The translations under genes and the position numbers were made by a program. DNA of 64,000 nucleotides, from positions 186,001-250,000 of the forward strand of contig JAYRZB010000002.1 of assembly GCA_041916675.1 (NCBI GenBank), given 5' to 3'. The notes under the pieces were generated by a model. The model was not told the DNA's origin. It saw only the letters and a list, made by a program, of their open reading frames with translations, and ran no database searches. The stretch is from JAYRZB01 sp041916675 (GTDB lineage: Bacteria; Pseudomonadota; Alphaproteobacteria; Rhizobiales; Devosiaceae). The stretch's first letter is position 1, and every line of letters starts with the position of its first letter. This document shows positions 50,832 through 60,019 of this stretch, piece by piece.

Positions 50832-52133
50832 ATGGATCAACGCGAACAAGTCGCCCTCAAGGGTATCACCCATATCAAGGCACCCGAGCGCAGCTCAGTC
50901 GGCGACAACGCGCCGGTCGAAACCCTGGTCGCCGAAATTCTGGGCAATGTGCGGGAATATGGCGATGCTGCCGTCCGCGACTATTCGCTGCGCTTTGACA
51001 AATCCGAACTTCAAGCTTTTGAAGTCACTCCGGCCGAACGCGCCGAAGCGCTCAAAGCTCTGGCCCCGCAGACACGTGCCGATACCGAGTTCGCCATCGC
51101 CAATGTCCGCCGGTTCGCTGAAGCCCAGCTGTCCACGATCCTCCCGCTCGAGGTTGAGCCGTTGCCCGGCCTGCATCTTGGGCATCGGGTGATCCCGCTT
51201 GAGCGCGTCGGCTGCTATGTGCCGGGTGGACGCTATCCGCTGCTGTCGGCCCCGATCATGACCATTGTGCCCGCCAAAGTCGCGGGGGTCGATGAGGTGA
51301 TCGCCTGCCTGCCGCCCAATGCGCATCCTGCCATGATCGCCGGCTGCCACTTGTCCGGTGCCGACCGCATTTTCCGCATCGGCGGTGCCCAGGCGATCGC
51401 TGCCATGGCCTATGGCACCGAGAGCGTGCCCATGGTCAACAAGATCGTGGGTCCGGGCAACGCTTTCGTCAATGAGGCCAAGCGTCAGGTCTTCGGTCCC
51501 GTGGGCATCGACCAGCTTGCCGGGCCTTCTGAGATCTTCGTGGTCGCCGACCATGCCGGCGATGCTGAAATGATTGCCACTGACCTGTTGGCACAGGCCG
51601 AACATGACATCCGCACCCGCGTGGGTCTGATCACGACCGATGCCGCGCTCGCCCGCGCAACGCTGGCGGAGGTTGAAAAGCAGCTCGCCAACCTGTCGAC
51701 GGCCAATGTTGCGGGTCAGGCCTGGCGCGACTATGGCGAAATTGTTGTGTGCGACAGCGAAGCGTCCATGATCGCCTATTCGGACTACATCGCTGCCGAG
51801 CATCTGCAGGTGCACACTGCAGATCCGCATGGCATGGCCCGAAAACTGCGCAACTACGGCTCGCTGTTCATTGGCCAACTGGCCAGTGTGGTTTATTCGG
51901 ACAAATGCGTGGGCACCAACCACACCCTGCCCACCATGGGCGCAGGCCGCTATACCGGCGGGCTTTGGGTGGGTGCCTATGTCAAGATTGCCACCCATCA
52001 GTGGCTCGATGAGCGCGGCGTTGCCGCGGTTGCGCCACCCGCAGCCCGGCAGAGTGCCAGCGAGGGCCTTGAGGGTCACCGCCGCGCCGCGCAACTGCGG
52101 CTTGACCGGATGCAAGTCAAGGCAGGCGCCTGA
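50832..52133 (+). CDS. Histidinol dehydrogenase-family oxidoreductase (first paralogue)
   Basis: The 433-residue HisD-family protein has the conserved VGCYVPGGRYPLLSAP, IVGPGNAFVNEAKRQVFGPVGIDQLAGPSE, YIAAEHLQVHT (Glu-His general base) and LEGHRRAAQLRL (zinc-region His). Not being in a his operon, it is likely one of the catabolic HisD relatives such as HpsN, which oxidises a terminal alcohol to an acid in two NAD-dependent steps. ATG 50832 gives the normal length; the frame is open 78 codons further but crosses the operator. Substrate unknown. Confidence 0.88.
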   Translation: MDQREQVALKGITHIKAPERSSVGDNAPVETLVAEILGNVREYGDAAVRDYSLRFDKSELQAFEVTPAERAEALKALAPQTRADTEFAIANVRRFAEAQLSTILPLEVEPLPGLHLGHRVIPLERVGCYVPGGRYPLLSAPIMTIVPAKVAGVDEVIACLPPNAHPAMIAGCHLSGADRIFRIGGAQAIAAMAYGTESVPMVNKIVGPGNAFVNEAKRQVFGPVGIDQLAGPSEIFVVADHAGDAEMIATDLLAQAEHDIRTRVGLITTDAALARATLAEVEKQLANLSTANVAGQAWRDYGEIVVCDSEASMIAYSDYIAAEHLQVHTADPHGMARKLRNYGSLFIGQLASVVYSDKCVGTNHTLPTMGAGRYTGGLWVGAYVKIATHQWLDERGVAAVAPPAARQSASEGLEGHRRAAQLRLDRMQVKAGA

Positions 52134-52138
52134 CCAGA

Positions 52139-52158
52139 AGGCCGGCGAAAGCCGGCCT
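52139..52158 (+). terminator. Stem-loop after the first HisD-like gene
   Basis: AGGCCGGC and GCCGGCCT form a perfect 8-bp stem closed by a GAAA tetraloop, directly after the stop codon at 52133. No T-run follows. It sits between convergent genes. Confidence 0.65.
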
Positions 52159-52200
52159 ATTGCTCGCCGCTCCGGTCATGCCTTGTCGAAGCCATGAGGC

Positions 52201-52902
52201 TCAACCGATCTTATCTGCCTCGATCCAAGCGGCCTTGAGCTTTTCGATGGTAAACCCGGGTGCCCGCGCTGCCGTCAGTATCGGTACCTCTTTGCGCAGC
52301 ACGACATCGATGGCCCAGGCCATGCGGTCGATGTGTTCGGCCGGTATCACCACTGCGCCATGACGGTCGGCATGAATCAGGTCGCCGGGCCGCACGGCCA
52401 TGCCAAAAACGGTCACGGGGCAATCGAGTTCGGTCACGTGCACAAAGGCGTGGCTGGGGCCGATGGACCCGGCGATCACCTGATAGCCCTCATCCAGCAT
52501 GCCCAGGTCGCGCAAGACGCCGTTGGTCAGCGTTCCGGCAATACCGAGGCCCTTGTGCTGGGCCACCTGCATTTCCCCCCAGAATCCGCCAATAGCATAG
52601 GGAAAATCGGTGTCCTCGATAACCACTACGTTGGGCCCTTCGCCCGCCGCGACATATTCGTAGTACGCCATGCGCAGGGCCCGCACCTCGGCCGCCGGTT
52701 TTTGTGCCGGCGAAGAGGCCCGTATCTTGGCGGTCCGGGCAAATCCGACCACGGGCGGCAGGCCCGGATCAGCGCAGACCACCGGTATCCTGGTAAACCC
52801 TTCGGCAGTGCGCCCCCCCATGACATGCTCGAGCGCATTGCACACCGTCGGTGTGTCGGCCTTGCGGAGGGCGGCAAGATTTTCGGGTGATATAGTGGGC
52901 AT
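52201..52902 (-). CDS. RraA-family aldolase-like protein
   Basis: The 233-residue protein has the RraA/HMG-aldolase fold markers: DTPTVCNALEHVMGG near the start, GGFWGEMQVAQHKGLGIAGTLTNGVLRD with the Arg-Asp pair of the active site, and GDLIHADRHGAVVIP. Relatives are 4-hydroxy-4-methyl-2-oxoglutarate or 4-carboxy-4-hydroxy-2-oxoadipate aldolases, which give pyruvate or oxaloacetate in ring-cleavage pathways. ATG 52902 follows AAAGGA. It is downstream of the bicupin gene, consistent with ring opening then aldol cleavage (inference). Confidence 0.88.
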   Translation of the reverse strand: MPTISPENLAALRKADTPTVCNALEHVMGGRTAEGFTRIPVVCADPGLPPVVGFARTAKIRASSPAQKPAAEVRALRMAYYEYVAAGEGPNVVVIEDTDFPYAIGGFWGEMQVAQHKGLGIAGTLTNGVLRDLGMLDEGYQVIAGSIGPSHAFVHVTELDCPVTVFGMAVRPGDLIHADRHGAVVIPAEHIDRMAWAIDVVLRKEVPILTAARAPGFTIEKLKAAWIEADKIG

Positions 52903-53010
52903 GTGTGTCCTTTCACTTCCGTCGCCGCGGTCCAACACGACGAGGGCGGCATGGGCAATCGAGGGTTCACACTAGCCTAAAAGCATCCTCTGAACCCTTC
53001 GAGTTTAGAC

Positions 53011-54048
53011 CTACTCGGCCGCCCTGGCCTCGGCCCAGACGGGCGCTGCCGGTGCCGCTGCGCCGCGCACCACAAACGCGATGGCATCGGCCGATGCCGG
53101 GTTGCGGAAACCATGCGCGAGCCCGATCGGCACGGTCAGCGTGTCTCCGGCACCCAGGATCAGCTTGCCCTCGGCCCAGTTGAACTCCAGCGTGCCGGAC
53201 TGAACAAAGATCACTTCCTGTTCGGCCCGGCTGTGGGCGGGAATGCGCGCACCGGTTTCGAGCTTGAGCCGCCGCAGCGCAAAGCCATGCTGCCAGTGTC
53301 CAATGATCGGGCCGGCAGGAAAGCCATCGGCCGCATCGACATCGCCGATCAGCGCCGCTTCTTCAACGCCCTCGCCGGCGAGGGCGGAACGTGGATTGCC
53401 TTTGATGTCGGCTGCCTTGATGGCGTACTTCTGGAGTTCTGTCATGGGAGGCGTGGCCAGTTCCTTGAGCTTTTCAGCGCTCGGGGGCTGTTCCAGTTCG
53501 GCGCCCTCAGGCACCTTTTCTCCCAAGGTGGTATCGATCAGCTTGCCGCCTTTGAGAAGCTTCAGACCATAGTCCTCAGCCATCTTGAAGACGCTGGGGG
53601 CCCAGACAACCTTGCCCGGATCATCGTGTCCGAGCACCACCGCCAGGAACCCGGTTCCCTCGTCGCGTTTCTCAAAGCCGCGGAACATGTGAGTTGGTAC
53701 CGTCGCCACATCACCCGGCTCCACATCAAGGTAGCCTTCATCCTTGTTGGCGCCGAACAGGAACCGCCATCTGCCGGTGTGCACCAGGAACGTCTCGGCC
53801 GTCAGGTGGCTGTGCTGGGAGTTGGTGCAGCCGAAAGGCTGGCGGGCCGCGCCGAAGTTGAACCCGTGCGCTTCGGGAATGTGCACGACCTGCGCCGGGT
53901 TTTCCGAAACGCCTGGCCCGATGATGGTGAAGTTCTCCTTGCGGTCCGATCCGGGCGTGCGCGCATCGATAAAGGCGTTGCGCAGTCCCTTGAGATCCGC
54001 GTAGCGCACCAGGCGCTTTTCCATCTCTGTTTGGGTCCAGGGTGTCAT
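53011..54048 (-). CDS. Bicupin protein, gentisate 1,2-dioxygenase-like
   Basis: The 345-residue protein has two cupin domains. The N-terminal one has QHSHLTAETFLVHTGRWRF and VPTHMFRGFE, giving His-x-His, Glu and His metal ligands. The C-terminal one has PAHSRAEQEVIFVQSGTLEF and GLAHGF, with fewer ligands. This is the layout of gentisate-type ring-cleaving dioxygenases, but also of some isomerases and binding proteins. ATG 54048 follows AAAGGACC; the operator at 54092 excludes the longer frame. Confidence 0.75.
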   Translation of the reverse strand: MTPWTQTEMEKRLVRYADLKGLRNAFIDARTPGSDRKENFTIIGPGVSENPAQVVHIPEAHGFNFGAARQPFGCTNSQHSHLTAETFLVHTGRWRFLFGANKDEGYLDVEPGDVATVPTHMFRGFEKRDEGTGFLAVVLGHDDPGKVVWAPSVFKMAEDYGLKLLKGGKLIDTTLGEKVPEGAELEQPPSAEKLKELATPPMTELQKYAIKAADIKGNPRSALAGEGVEEAALIGDVDAADGFPAGPIIGHWQHGFALRRLKLETGARIPAHSRAEQEVIFVQSGTLEFNWAEGKLILGAGDTLTVPIGLAHGFRNPASADAIAFVVRGAAAPAAPVWAEARAAE

Positions 54049-54091
54049 GATTGGTCCTTTCATTCCTGATAGCCGCGGCGCTTGCCCAAGT

Positions 54092-54107
54092 TTGCATTCG
54101 TATGCAT
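54092..54107 (-). promoter_or_regulatory. Operator TTGCATTCGTATGCAT upstream of the bicupin gene
   Basis: This near-palindromic 16-mer matches the regulon consensus TTGCATACGTATGCAA at 14 of 16 positions and is 44 bp before the bicupin start, where it would overlap the promoter. Confidence 0.75.
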
Positions 54108-54144
54108 TCAAAGTCCAAAAAAAAGATCGCCTTGATGGGCGTCT

Positions 54145-55221
54145 CTAGGTCGGTGCGGTTGCGACATAGACCTTGCGGCCATTTCGGGTTTCGATGCCGA
54201 CTGACGGCAGGCGCGCTGAACTGCGCACCACCAGCTCTCCGGCAAGAACCGAGTGATGTGCCTCGATTTCGCCACTGGCGATCTGGTCCATCAGGATATC
54301 AACCGTTGCCTCGACCATCTGCTCGACCGGTTGCGACATCGAGGTGATGTCATAGGATGGCCAGCGTGATGGCCCGACATCATCATAGCCGACAATGGAA
54401 ATATCGGCTGGGATGGACAGGCCGAATTCGTGACGTGCCACGTCCATCACCGCAACCGCCATGTGGTCATTGGCCACGAACAGGGCTTCGGGCCGGTTCG
54501 GCAGGGCCAGCATTTCGCGTGCCGCTGCTTCAGCCTCCTTGCGCGAGTAGTTGCCCGTACGAACAATGACCTCGTCAAATCCCAGCTCATGGAGGCGGCC
54601 GGCATAGCCATTGAAGCGGTCGCGATTGGTCGATGAACTCTGGATACCGGCGATATAGCCAAACGTTTTGTGCCCGCCCGCTACCAGGAAATCGGCGATC
54701 AGCCGCCCGCCCTCAAGATTGCGCGTGGTGACGCTCGAAACCGCGTCGCGTTCGGTTGTGCGGTTGAACAGCACCACCGGAATTCCGGCAACCGCGCACT
54801 CTTCAGAAAGCTCGGATGAGAGAGAGGTCGAGGCTAGAATGATACCATCAACGCGATACTGCATCAGTTGGTCAAATACCGGATCGCTATCGCGGTCCAT
54901 GAAGCCGGTGAACAGGAGGAGATGGTAGTTTTCAGCCGATAGCCGCCGCCCAAGTTCTTCGAGCACGTCCGGGTAAAAGAGGTTTTCGAGATAGGCCATG
55001 ACCACGGCAATGATGCGCGAGCGTGAGGTGATCAGCGAACGGGCAATGGCGTTGGGGCGATAGCCGAGCGCCTTGGCGGAGGCCAGCACCTTGGCCCGGG
55101 TCTTGGGCGAAATGGACGCGCCGGGCGTGAACGTGCGCGAGACCGCCGATTGCGATACGCCCGCATGTTCGGCCACCTGCGAGGAGGTAACCCCCGGTTT
55201 CTTGACTATTCCGCTGTCCAT
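54145..55221 (-). CDS. LacI-family transcriptional repressor (second LacI)
   Basis: The 358-residue protein has a LacI helix-turn-helix (GVTSSQVAEHAGVSQSAVSRTFTPGASISPKT) and an effector-binding domain (DGIILASTSLSSELSEECAVAGIPVVLFNRT, then VGYDDVGPSRWPSYDITSMSQP). ATG 55221 overlaps the SDR gene end by 16 bp. It is the third gene after the perfect operator at 57339, so it is probably autoregulated, and the five TTGCATACGTATGCAA-type sites across 50.7-63.4 kb are its likely regulon (inference from position and symmetry). Confidence 0.93.
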   Translation of the reverse strand: MDSGIVKKPGVTSSQVAEHAGVSQSAVSRTFTPGASISPKTRAKVLASAKALGYRPNAIARSLITSRSRIIAVVMAYLENLFYPDVLEELGRRLSAENYHLLLFTGFMDRDSDPVFDQLMQYRVDGIILASTSLSSELSEECAVAGIPVVLFNRTTERDAVSSVTTRNLEGGRLIADFLVAGGHKTFGYIAGIQSSSTNRDRFNGYAGRLHELGFDEVIVRTGNYSRKEAEAAAREMLALPNRPEALFVANDHMAVAVMDVARHEFGLSIPADISIVGYDDVGPSRWPSYDITSMSQPVEQMVEATVDILMDQIASGEIEAHHSVLAGELVVRSSARLPSVGIETRNGRKVYVATAPT

Positions 55222-55970
55222 CCGCCATCCACCAAGAGCGAGGTACCCGTCACCATCTGCGCGGCGTCGGATGCCAGAAACACCACCGGCCCCATGATGT
55301 CTTCGATCCGACCCATACGTCCCAGCTTGATCTTGGACATCACCCAGCTGCGGAACGCCTCGTCGCTCAGCGCCTTTGCCGTCAACTCGGTTTCAATAAA
55401 GGTTGGGCAGACCGAATTGACGCGAATATTATGGACCCCGAGTTCGATAGCCATGGCCTTGGTCAGGCCTTCAACAGCAAACTTGCTGGCCGAATAGACA
55501 GCCCTCTTGGGTGCCGAAACGTGCCCCATTTGCGAAGAAATATGAATGATCGAACCGCCGCGCTTGCGGGCGATCAGCTGCTTGGCAACGGCCTGGCTGA
55601 CGAACAGGCTGGCGCCCAGGTTCAGGTCCATCACTGCGGCATAGTCATCGGGCGTAATGTCAGTGAAGTCGCCGTGCCGCGCCATTCCCGCGCTGTTGAC
55701 CAGAATATCGAACGGACCGCGCATCTCGACAAAAGCGCGGACCGCGTCAACCGCGGTGACGTCAAGCACTTGCCCCTGCGCCTTCAGGCCCGCGGCTCGC
55801 ATCGCGGAGGTCACGGCACTGATATCGCTGGCGGTGCGCGCAGTCACCGTGACTTCGGCGCCCGCCTCAGCCAGCGCTACGGCAGCTCCCAGTCCAATGC
55901 CGCGCGTTCCCCCCGTCACCAGGGCATATTTGCCGTCCAATCGGAACGAGGGGGTTGCGGGCAGGTCCAT
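55206..55970 (-). CDS. SDR-family oxidoreductase
   Basis: The 254-residue classical SDR has VTGGTRGIGLG, LVNSAGMARHG, the Ser-Tyr-Lys set in IHISSQMGH and YSASKFAVEGLTKAMA, and LLVDGGWTAE at the end. It lies 4 bp after the second HisD-like gene and probably works on the same pathway, oxidising a secondary alcohol or reducing a ketone. In DHPS catabolism HisD-like HpsN and SDRs co-occur, but no sulfonate-specific gene is present here. Confidence 0.9.
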   Translation of the reverse strand: MDLPATPSFRLDGKYALVTGGTRGIGLGAAVALAEAGAEVTVTARTASDISAVTSAMRAAGLKAQGQVLDVTAVDAVRAFVEMRGPFDILVNSAGMARHGDFTDITPDDYAAVMDLNLGASLFVSQAVAKQLIARKRGGSIIHISSQMGHVSAPKRAVYSASKFAVEGLTKAMAIELGVHNIRVNSVCPTFIETELTAKALSDEAFRSWVMSKIKLGRMGRIEDIMGPVVFLASDAAQMVTGTSLLVDGGWTAE

Positions 55971-55973
55971 AGT

Positions 55974-57308
55974 CTATTCAACAACCTCAGTGGTGGCGGC
56001 GGGTGCGGCCGCCGTGGCATATTCGATGTTGCGCCCGCCATAGCGGCGCACTCGAACATTGGCCTGCTCGGCGTGCCCTGCAAAGCCCTCGAGCATTGAC
56101 AGCCGCGAGCAGTATTCACCGACCATTGCCGAAGCCGCATCGGAATTGACCTGCTGCCAGGTGCAGGTCTTGAGGAACTTGCCCACCCACAGCCCACCCG
56201 TGTAGCGGGCAGCCTTCATGGTGGGCAGGGTGTGATTTGTGCCGATCACCTTGTCGCCATAGGCCACATTGGTGCGTGGCCCGAGGAAAAGTGCCCCGAA
56301 ATTGGTCATGTTGTCCCGAAACCATTGGTCGCGGTCCGTCATCACCTGCACATGTTCAGAAGCGATGCGATTGGCTTCGGCCAGCATTTCATCGTAGCTC
56401 TCGCAGACAATCACCTCACCGAAATCGACCCAACTCTGCCGCGCCACCTCTCCGGTGGGCAGAATGGCCAGCAACCGCTCGATCTCAGCCATGGTTTCCC
56501 AGGCGAGCTTTTCCGAATTGGTCAAAAGGATAGCAGGCGAGGTCGGGCCGTGCTCTGCCTGGCCCAGCAGGTCTGTGGCACAGATCTCGCCGTCCACCGT
56601 CTCATCGGCAATCACCAGCGTTTCAGTGGGGCCGGCAAACAGGTCAATGCCGACCCGCCCGTAAAGCTGCCGCTTGGCCTCTGCCACAAAGGCATTGCCC
56701 GGCCCCACCAGCATATCGACCGGATCAATGCTCTGCGTGCCAATCGCCATGGCCCCAATCGCCTGGATACCGCCCAGCACGTAGATTTCATCCGCACCGG
56801 CCATGGCCTGTGCAGCTACAATGGCCGGGGCCGGTCGGCCCGCAAACGGCGGCGCGCAGGTAATCACCCGCTGGCAGCCGGCAACCTTGGCGGTGATTAC
56901 CGACATATGGGCCGATGCCAGCAAGGGGTACTTTCCGCCCGGCACATAGCACCCCACGGCATTGATCGGCACGTTGCGGTGTCCCAGCGTGACGCCGGGC
57001 AGAGTTTCGATCTCGAGGTCGGTCATGGTCGCGCGCTGGGCTTTGGCAAAGTTGCGCACCTGGGTCTGGGCAAACTCGATGTCGTGCAGGTCCTGATCGG
57101 TCAGTTCGGACATGGCCGAAGCGATCTCGCTCTTGCTCAGGCGGAAATCCTTGCGGTCCCAGTTGTCGAACTTGATTGAAAGCTCTCGGACGGCCTGATC
57201 GCCACGCTGCTCAATGTCTTCAAGAATGGCCTCAACCGTGGCCCGCACCTGCCGGTTGGCGGCGGCGCGCTCTTGAACATCTTTCCCGCGTTTGAGCCAG
57301 ATCGGCAT
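55974..57308 (-). CDS. Histidinol dehydrogenase-family oxidoreductase (second paralogue)
   Basis: The 444-residue HisD-family protein has VGCYVPGGKYPLLASAHMSV, MLVGPGNAFVAEAKRQLYGRVGIDLFAGPTE, RIASEHVQVMT (Glu-His) and LEGFAGHAEQANVRVRRYGG. Compared with the paralogue at 50832 it is clearly diverged, with different N- and C-termini, so the two probably act on different substrates or steps. ATG 57308 is set by GGAG eight bases upstream. It leads an operon with an SDR and the LacI gene. Confidence 0.9.
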   Translation of the reverse strand: MPIWLKRGKDVQERAAANRQVRATVEAILEDIEQRGDQAVRELSIKFDNWDRKDFRLSKSEIASAMSELTDQDLHDIEFAQTQVRNFAKAQRATMTDLEIETLPGVTLGHRNVPINAVGCYVPGGKYPLLASAHMSVITAKVAGCQRVITCAPPFAGRPAPAIVAAQAMAGADEIYVLGGIQAIGAMAIGTQSIDPVDMLVGPGNAFVAEAKRQLYGRVGIDLFAGPTETLVIADETVDGEICATDLLGQAEHGPTSPAILLTNSEKLAWETMAEIERLLAILPTGEVARQSWVDFGEVIVCESYDEMLAEANRIASEHVQVMTDRDQWFRDNMTNFGALFLGPRTNVAYGDKVIGTNHTLPTMKAARYTGGLWVGKFLKTCTWQQVNSDAASAMVGEYCSRLSMLEGFAGHAEQANVRVRRYGGRNIEYATAAAPAATTEVVE

Positions 57309-57338
57309 CGGCAACTCCATGATTCCAGCGATTGGAGC

Positions 57339-57368
57339 CAGTATTGCATACGTATGCAATACTGACAA
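57339..57368 (-). promoter_or_regulatory. 26-bp perfect palindromic operator in the second HisD promoter
   Basis: The sequence at 57339-57364 is a perfect 26-bp inverted repeat; its half-site is CAGTATTGCATAC and its core is TTGCATACGTATGCAA at 57344-57359. On the minus strand TTGTCA (57368-57363) and AATACT, 17 bp apart, could be the -35 and -10, placing the operator in the spacer, 32 bp from the gene start. Confidence 0.85.
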
Positions 57369-57387
57369 CCGGCCCGTGGCAGTCTGT

Positions 57388-58947
57388 TCAAGAAAGTGCA
57401 GGCGGCCTTTTGTCCGAATGACCGGTGGCGCGCTCGAAGGCGTCCCCGATCTGGCAGATACGCGCTTCGGCAAAATGTCGCCCAATAACCTGCATGCCCA
57501 TCGGCAATCCGCCTGCCAGCCCGATCGGCAGGGCCAACACCGGATGACCGGTGACGTTAAAGCCAATGGTGCGCATCGGGGTCCAGACTGCGCCTTTTCC
57601 GAACAGGGAGGTCGGCAGGGCCGTGGTCAGGGCACTCACGGTGATCAGGGCATCAAAGCGGCCAAAAATCTCATCATCGAAGCGCTGGCGCATCAGCGCA
57701 CCGGCCGCAAGGGCGGCGCGGTACTCTACCTCGCTCAGGGCAATTCCCGATGCCAGGGTCTGGAATGTCTTGCGGCCATAACCCCGCGGTTCGGCAGCCA
57801 GCTGGGCCCGATGCATCTGCCAGGCCTCATAGTGCAGGATTGCCGCCCCCGCAGCCTCTCCGGCAAAATAGTCGGGCAGGTCGACCTCATCGATATGGGC
57901 CCCAAGCAGGGACAACTGCGAGAGCGCCTCGTCCATGGCAGCGACAACTTCCGGCATCGCCTGGCTGTCATGGGCAAACCAGTTTCGGGCATAACCGATC
58001 CGCAGCCCGGCAATGCTGGTGCCGAGCAGGGATGCTGCAGACTGTTGGCCAGCCAGTCCGGCAATCACATCAAGGGTCACGGCGGCATCGGCAGTCGAGG
58101 CACTCATGGGACCGATGTGATCCATGCTGGGCGCCAGCCCGATAGCACCGGCCTTTGGCACCAGTCCGTAGGTAGGCTTGAGCCCCACAACGCCACAATA
58201 AGACGCCGGTCCACGCACCGAGCCGCCCGTATCGCTGCCCAGCGTCGTGCGCAACATGCCCGACACTACCGCCACCGCCGACCCTGAGGACGAACCGCCG
58301 GTGATATGCTCAACGCTCCACGGATTAAGCGCGGGTGGGAACAAGGTGTCATAAGCCGGGCCCACCGTGCCATATTCATAGGTGGCGAGCTTGCCAACGA
58401 TCACCGCGCCCCCGGCAATTAGCCGGTCGGAAACGGCAGCGTTGACGGTTGCCATGTGTCCGGCGCGGGCCTTTGAGCCGGCGGTGGTCGGCATGCCTGC
58501 CACATCGATCAGGTCCTTGATGCCGACGGGAATGCCATGCAGTGGCCCGCGATCATGGCCGGCTGCGAGCTCGGCATCGGCGCGCATGGCAGCGTCCCGC
58601 GCATGATCGGCGGCAAGGGTATAGAAGGCCCGGAACGTAGGATCGCGCTCAGCAATTCGCGACAGATGAGCCTCGAGCAGATCAACCGAGGTCAATGTGC
58701 CCGCGCGCAGGCGGCGCCCGGCCTCGGCGATTGGCAGGTCAGCCGGGTTTTCCCGCGCGGATTGACCCTGCATCGCCCCACCGGCTGTCTTCCCCAGAAC
58801 ATCGAGCCCGGCAACACCCTCATTCATCCATCTGGCGAGGCCAAATACGCTCTCGGCCTCGTCGGGCGACAGAACGATGTGCTGCTCGGCCAGGGTCTGG
58901 TCGAACCGGGAGCGCGTCAGGGCCGGGGGCTTGGGAGAAGTGGACAC
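57388..58947 (-). CDS. Amidase signature-family hydrolase
   Basis: The 519-residue protein has the amidase Ser-cisSer-Lys triad: Lys in TTAGSKARAGH, cis-Ser in GGSSSGSAVAV, and nucleophile Ser in GSDTGGSVRGPA. GIPVGIKDLIDVAGM also belongs to the family core. An N-terminal extension of about 70 residues (RFDQTLAEQHIVLSPDEAESVFGLARWM) is less usual. The start is GTG 58947. It lies 16 bp from the transporter ATPase gene, so it probably hydrolyses the amide of an imported compound or of an intermediate. Confidence 0.92.
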   Translation of the reverse strand: MSTSPKPPALTRSRFDQTLAEQHIVLSPDEAESVFGLARWMNEGVAGLDVLGKTAGGAMQGQSARENPADLPIAEAGRRLRAGTLTSVDLLEAHLSRIAERDPTFRAFYTLAADHARDAAMRADAELAAGHDRGPLHGIPVGIKDLIDVAGMPTTAGSKARAGHMATVNAAVSDRLIAGGAVIVGKLATYEYGTVGPAYDTLFPPALNPWSVEHITGGSSSGSAVAVVSGMLRTTLGSDTGGSVRGPASYCGVVGLKPTYGLVPKAGAIGLAPSMDHIGPMSASTADAAVTLDVIAGLAGQQSAASLLGTSIAGLRIGYARNWFAHDSQAMPEVVAAMDEALSQLSLLGAHIDEVDLPDYFAGEAAGAAILHYEAWQMHRAQLAAEPRGYGRKTFQTLASGIALSEVEYRAALAAGALMRQRFDDEIFGRFDALITVSALTTALPTSLFGKGAVWTPMRTIGFNVTGHPVLALPIGLAGGLPMGMQVIGRHFAEARICQIGDAFERATGHSDKRPPALS

Positions 58948-58963
58948 CTTAATTTCCTGGATA

Positions 58964-60016
58964 TCAGGCTATCAGCCGCTGGCCCGAGGCGCGGTCAAAC
59001 AGGTGGCAGGCACCTGGCGCAATCGTGACGCGCGCCACCTCACCAATTTCGGCCCGTATATCCTTGCCGACCTTGATCGAAACCAGTTCACCGGACACCC
59101 GCATCGAGATCATTGTGGCTTCCCCAAGCAGTTCCACCGAATAGATCGGTGCCGCAATCTGCCCGCCTTCGCTGGCAAGGCTGGCGTCCTCGGCCCTAAA
59201 GCCCAGCGTTACCGCGCCGCGCGCCGCCTGGGGCAGTCCCTCGATCCGGATATTCTCGGCGGTAAAGGTACCGCCCTCGATCTCGCCATGCACAAGATTC
59301 ATGGCCGGTGATCCGATAAAGCTCGCAACAAAAGTATTGGCGGGCCGATCATAGATCTGCATGGGCGTTCCCACCTGCTGCACCAGCCCCTTGCTCATCA
59401 CCACCACGCGGTCAGCCAGGGTCATGGCCTCGATCTGGTCGTGGGTGACATAGATGGTGGTTGTTTTCAGCGTATGGTGCAGGTTCTTGATCTGGGCGCG
59501 CGTGGAAACGCGCAGCTTGGCATCAAGATTGGAGAGCGGCTCGTCCATCAGGAAAGCATTGGGCTCTCGAACAATGGCGCGGGCCAGTGCCACGCGCTGG
59601 CGCTGACCGCCCGAAAGCGCTGCCGGCCGCCGCTGCAGAAAATCATCGAGCTCAACCATGGCCGATGCCCGCATCACCCGCTCATGATGCTGTGCAACGG
59701 GCACCCGCCGCACCTTGAGCGGAAACCGGATGTTTTCGTAGACCGTCATATTGGGATAGAGCCCATAGGACTGGAACACCATAGATATGTCGCGGTCCTT
59801 GGGCTCGAGCCTGTTGACCAGCCTGTCCCCGATCCAGATTTCGCCCTCGGTCACATCCTCGAGCCCGGCGATCATGCGCATCGTCGTCGTCTTCCCGCAC
59901 CCGGAAGGACCAAGCAGCACCAGGAATTCCTGATCGGAGATATCCAGGTTGAAGTTGTCGACCCCAACAAAGTTGCTCCAGCGCTTGGAGACATTCTTGA
60001 GCTGGATCTGGGCCAT
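58964..60016 (-). CDS. CUT1-type ABC importer ATPase (MalK/UgpC family)
   Basis: The 350-residue ATPase has GPSGCGKTTTMRMIAGLE, LSGGQRQRVALARAIVREPNAFLMDEPLSNLD, YVTHDQIEAM, and a C-terminal regulatory OB/TOBE domain (VTLGFRAEDASL). This is the MalK/UgpC layout of importers for oligosaccharides, polyols and related compounds. It follows two permeases and a binding protein in the same operon. Confidence 0.95.
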   Translation of the reverse strand: MAQIQLKNVSKRWSNFVGVDNFNLDISDQEFLVLLGPSGCGKTTTMRMIAGLEDVTEGEIWIGDRLVNRLEPKDRDISMVFQSYGLYPNMTVYENIRFPLKVRRVPVAQHHERVMRASAMVELDDFLQRRPAALSGGQRQRVALARAIVREPNAFLMDEPLSNLDAKLRVSTRAQIKNLHHTLKTTTIYVTHDQIEAMTLADRVVVMSKGLVQQVGTPMQIYDRPANTFVASFIGSPAMNLVHGEIEGGTFTAENIRIEGLPQAARGAVTLGFRAEDASLASEGGQIAAPIYSVELLGEATMISMRVSGELVSIKVGKDIRAEIGEVARVTIAPGACHLFDRASGQRLIA

Positions 60017-60019
60017 GGG

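Noticed and set aside
50832..52133. First HisD-like gene as histidine biosynthetic hisD
   Set aside because: No his genes are nearby, a second paralogue lies in the same regulon, and a catabolic LacI-type operator precedes it. The family is right but the pathway almost certainly is not.
55206..57308. SDR plus HisD as the DHPS (sulfopropanediol) pathway
   Set aside because: HpsN-SDR pairing is suggestive, but there is no sulfolactate sulfo-lyase, sulfite exporter or other sulfonate-specific gene, and RraA, bicupin and amidase do not fit.
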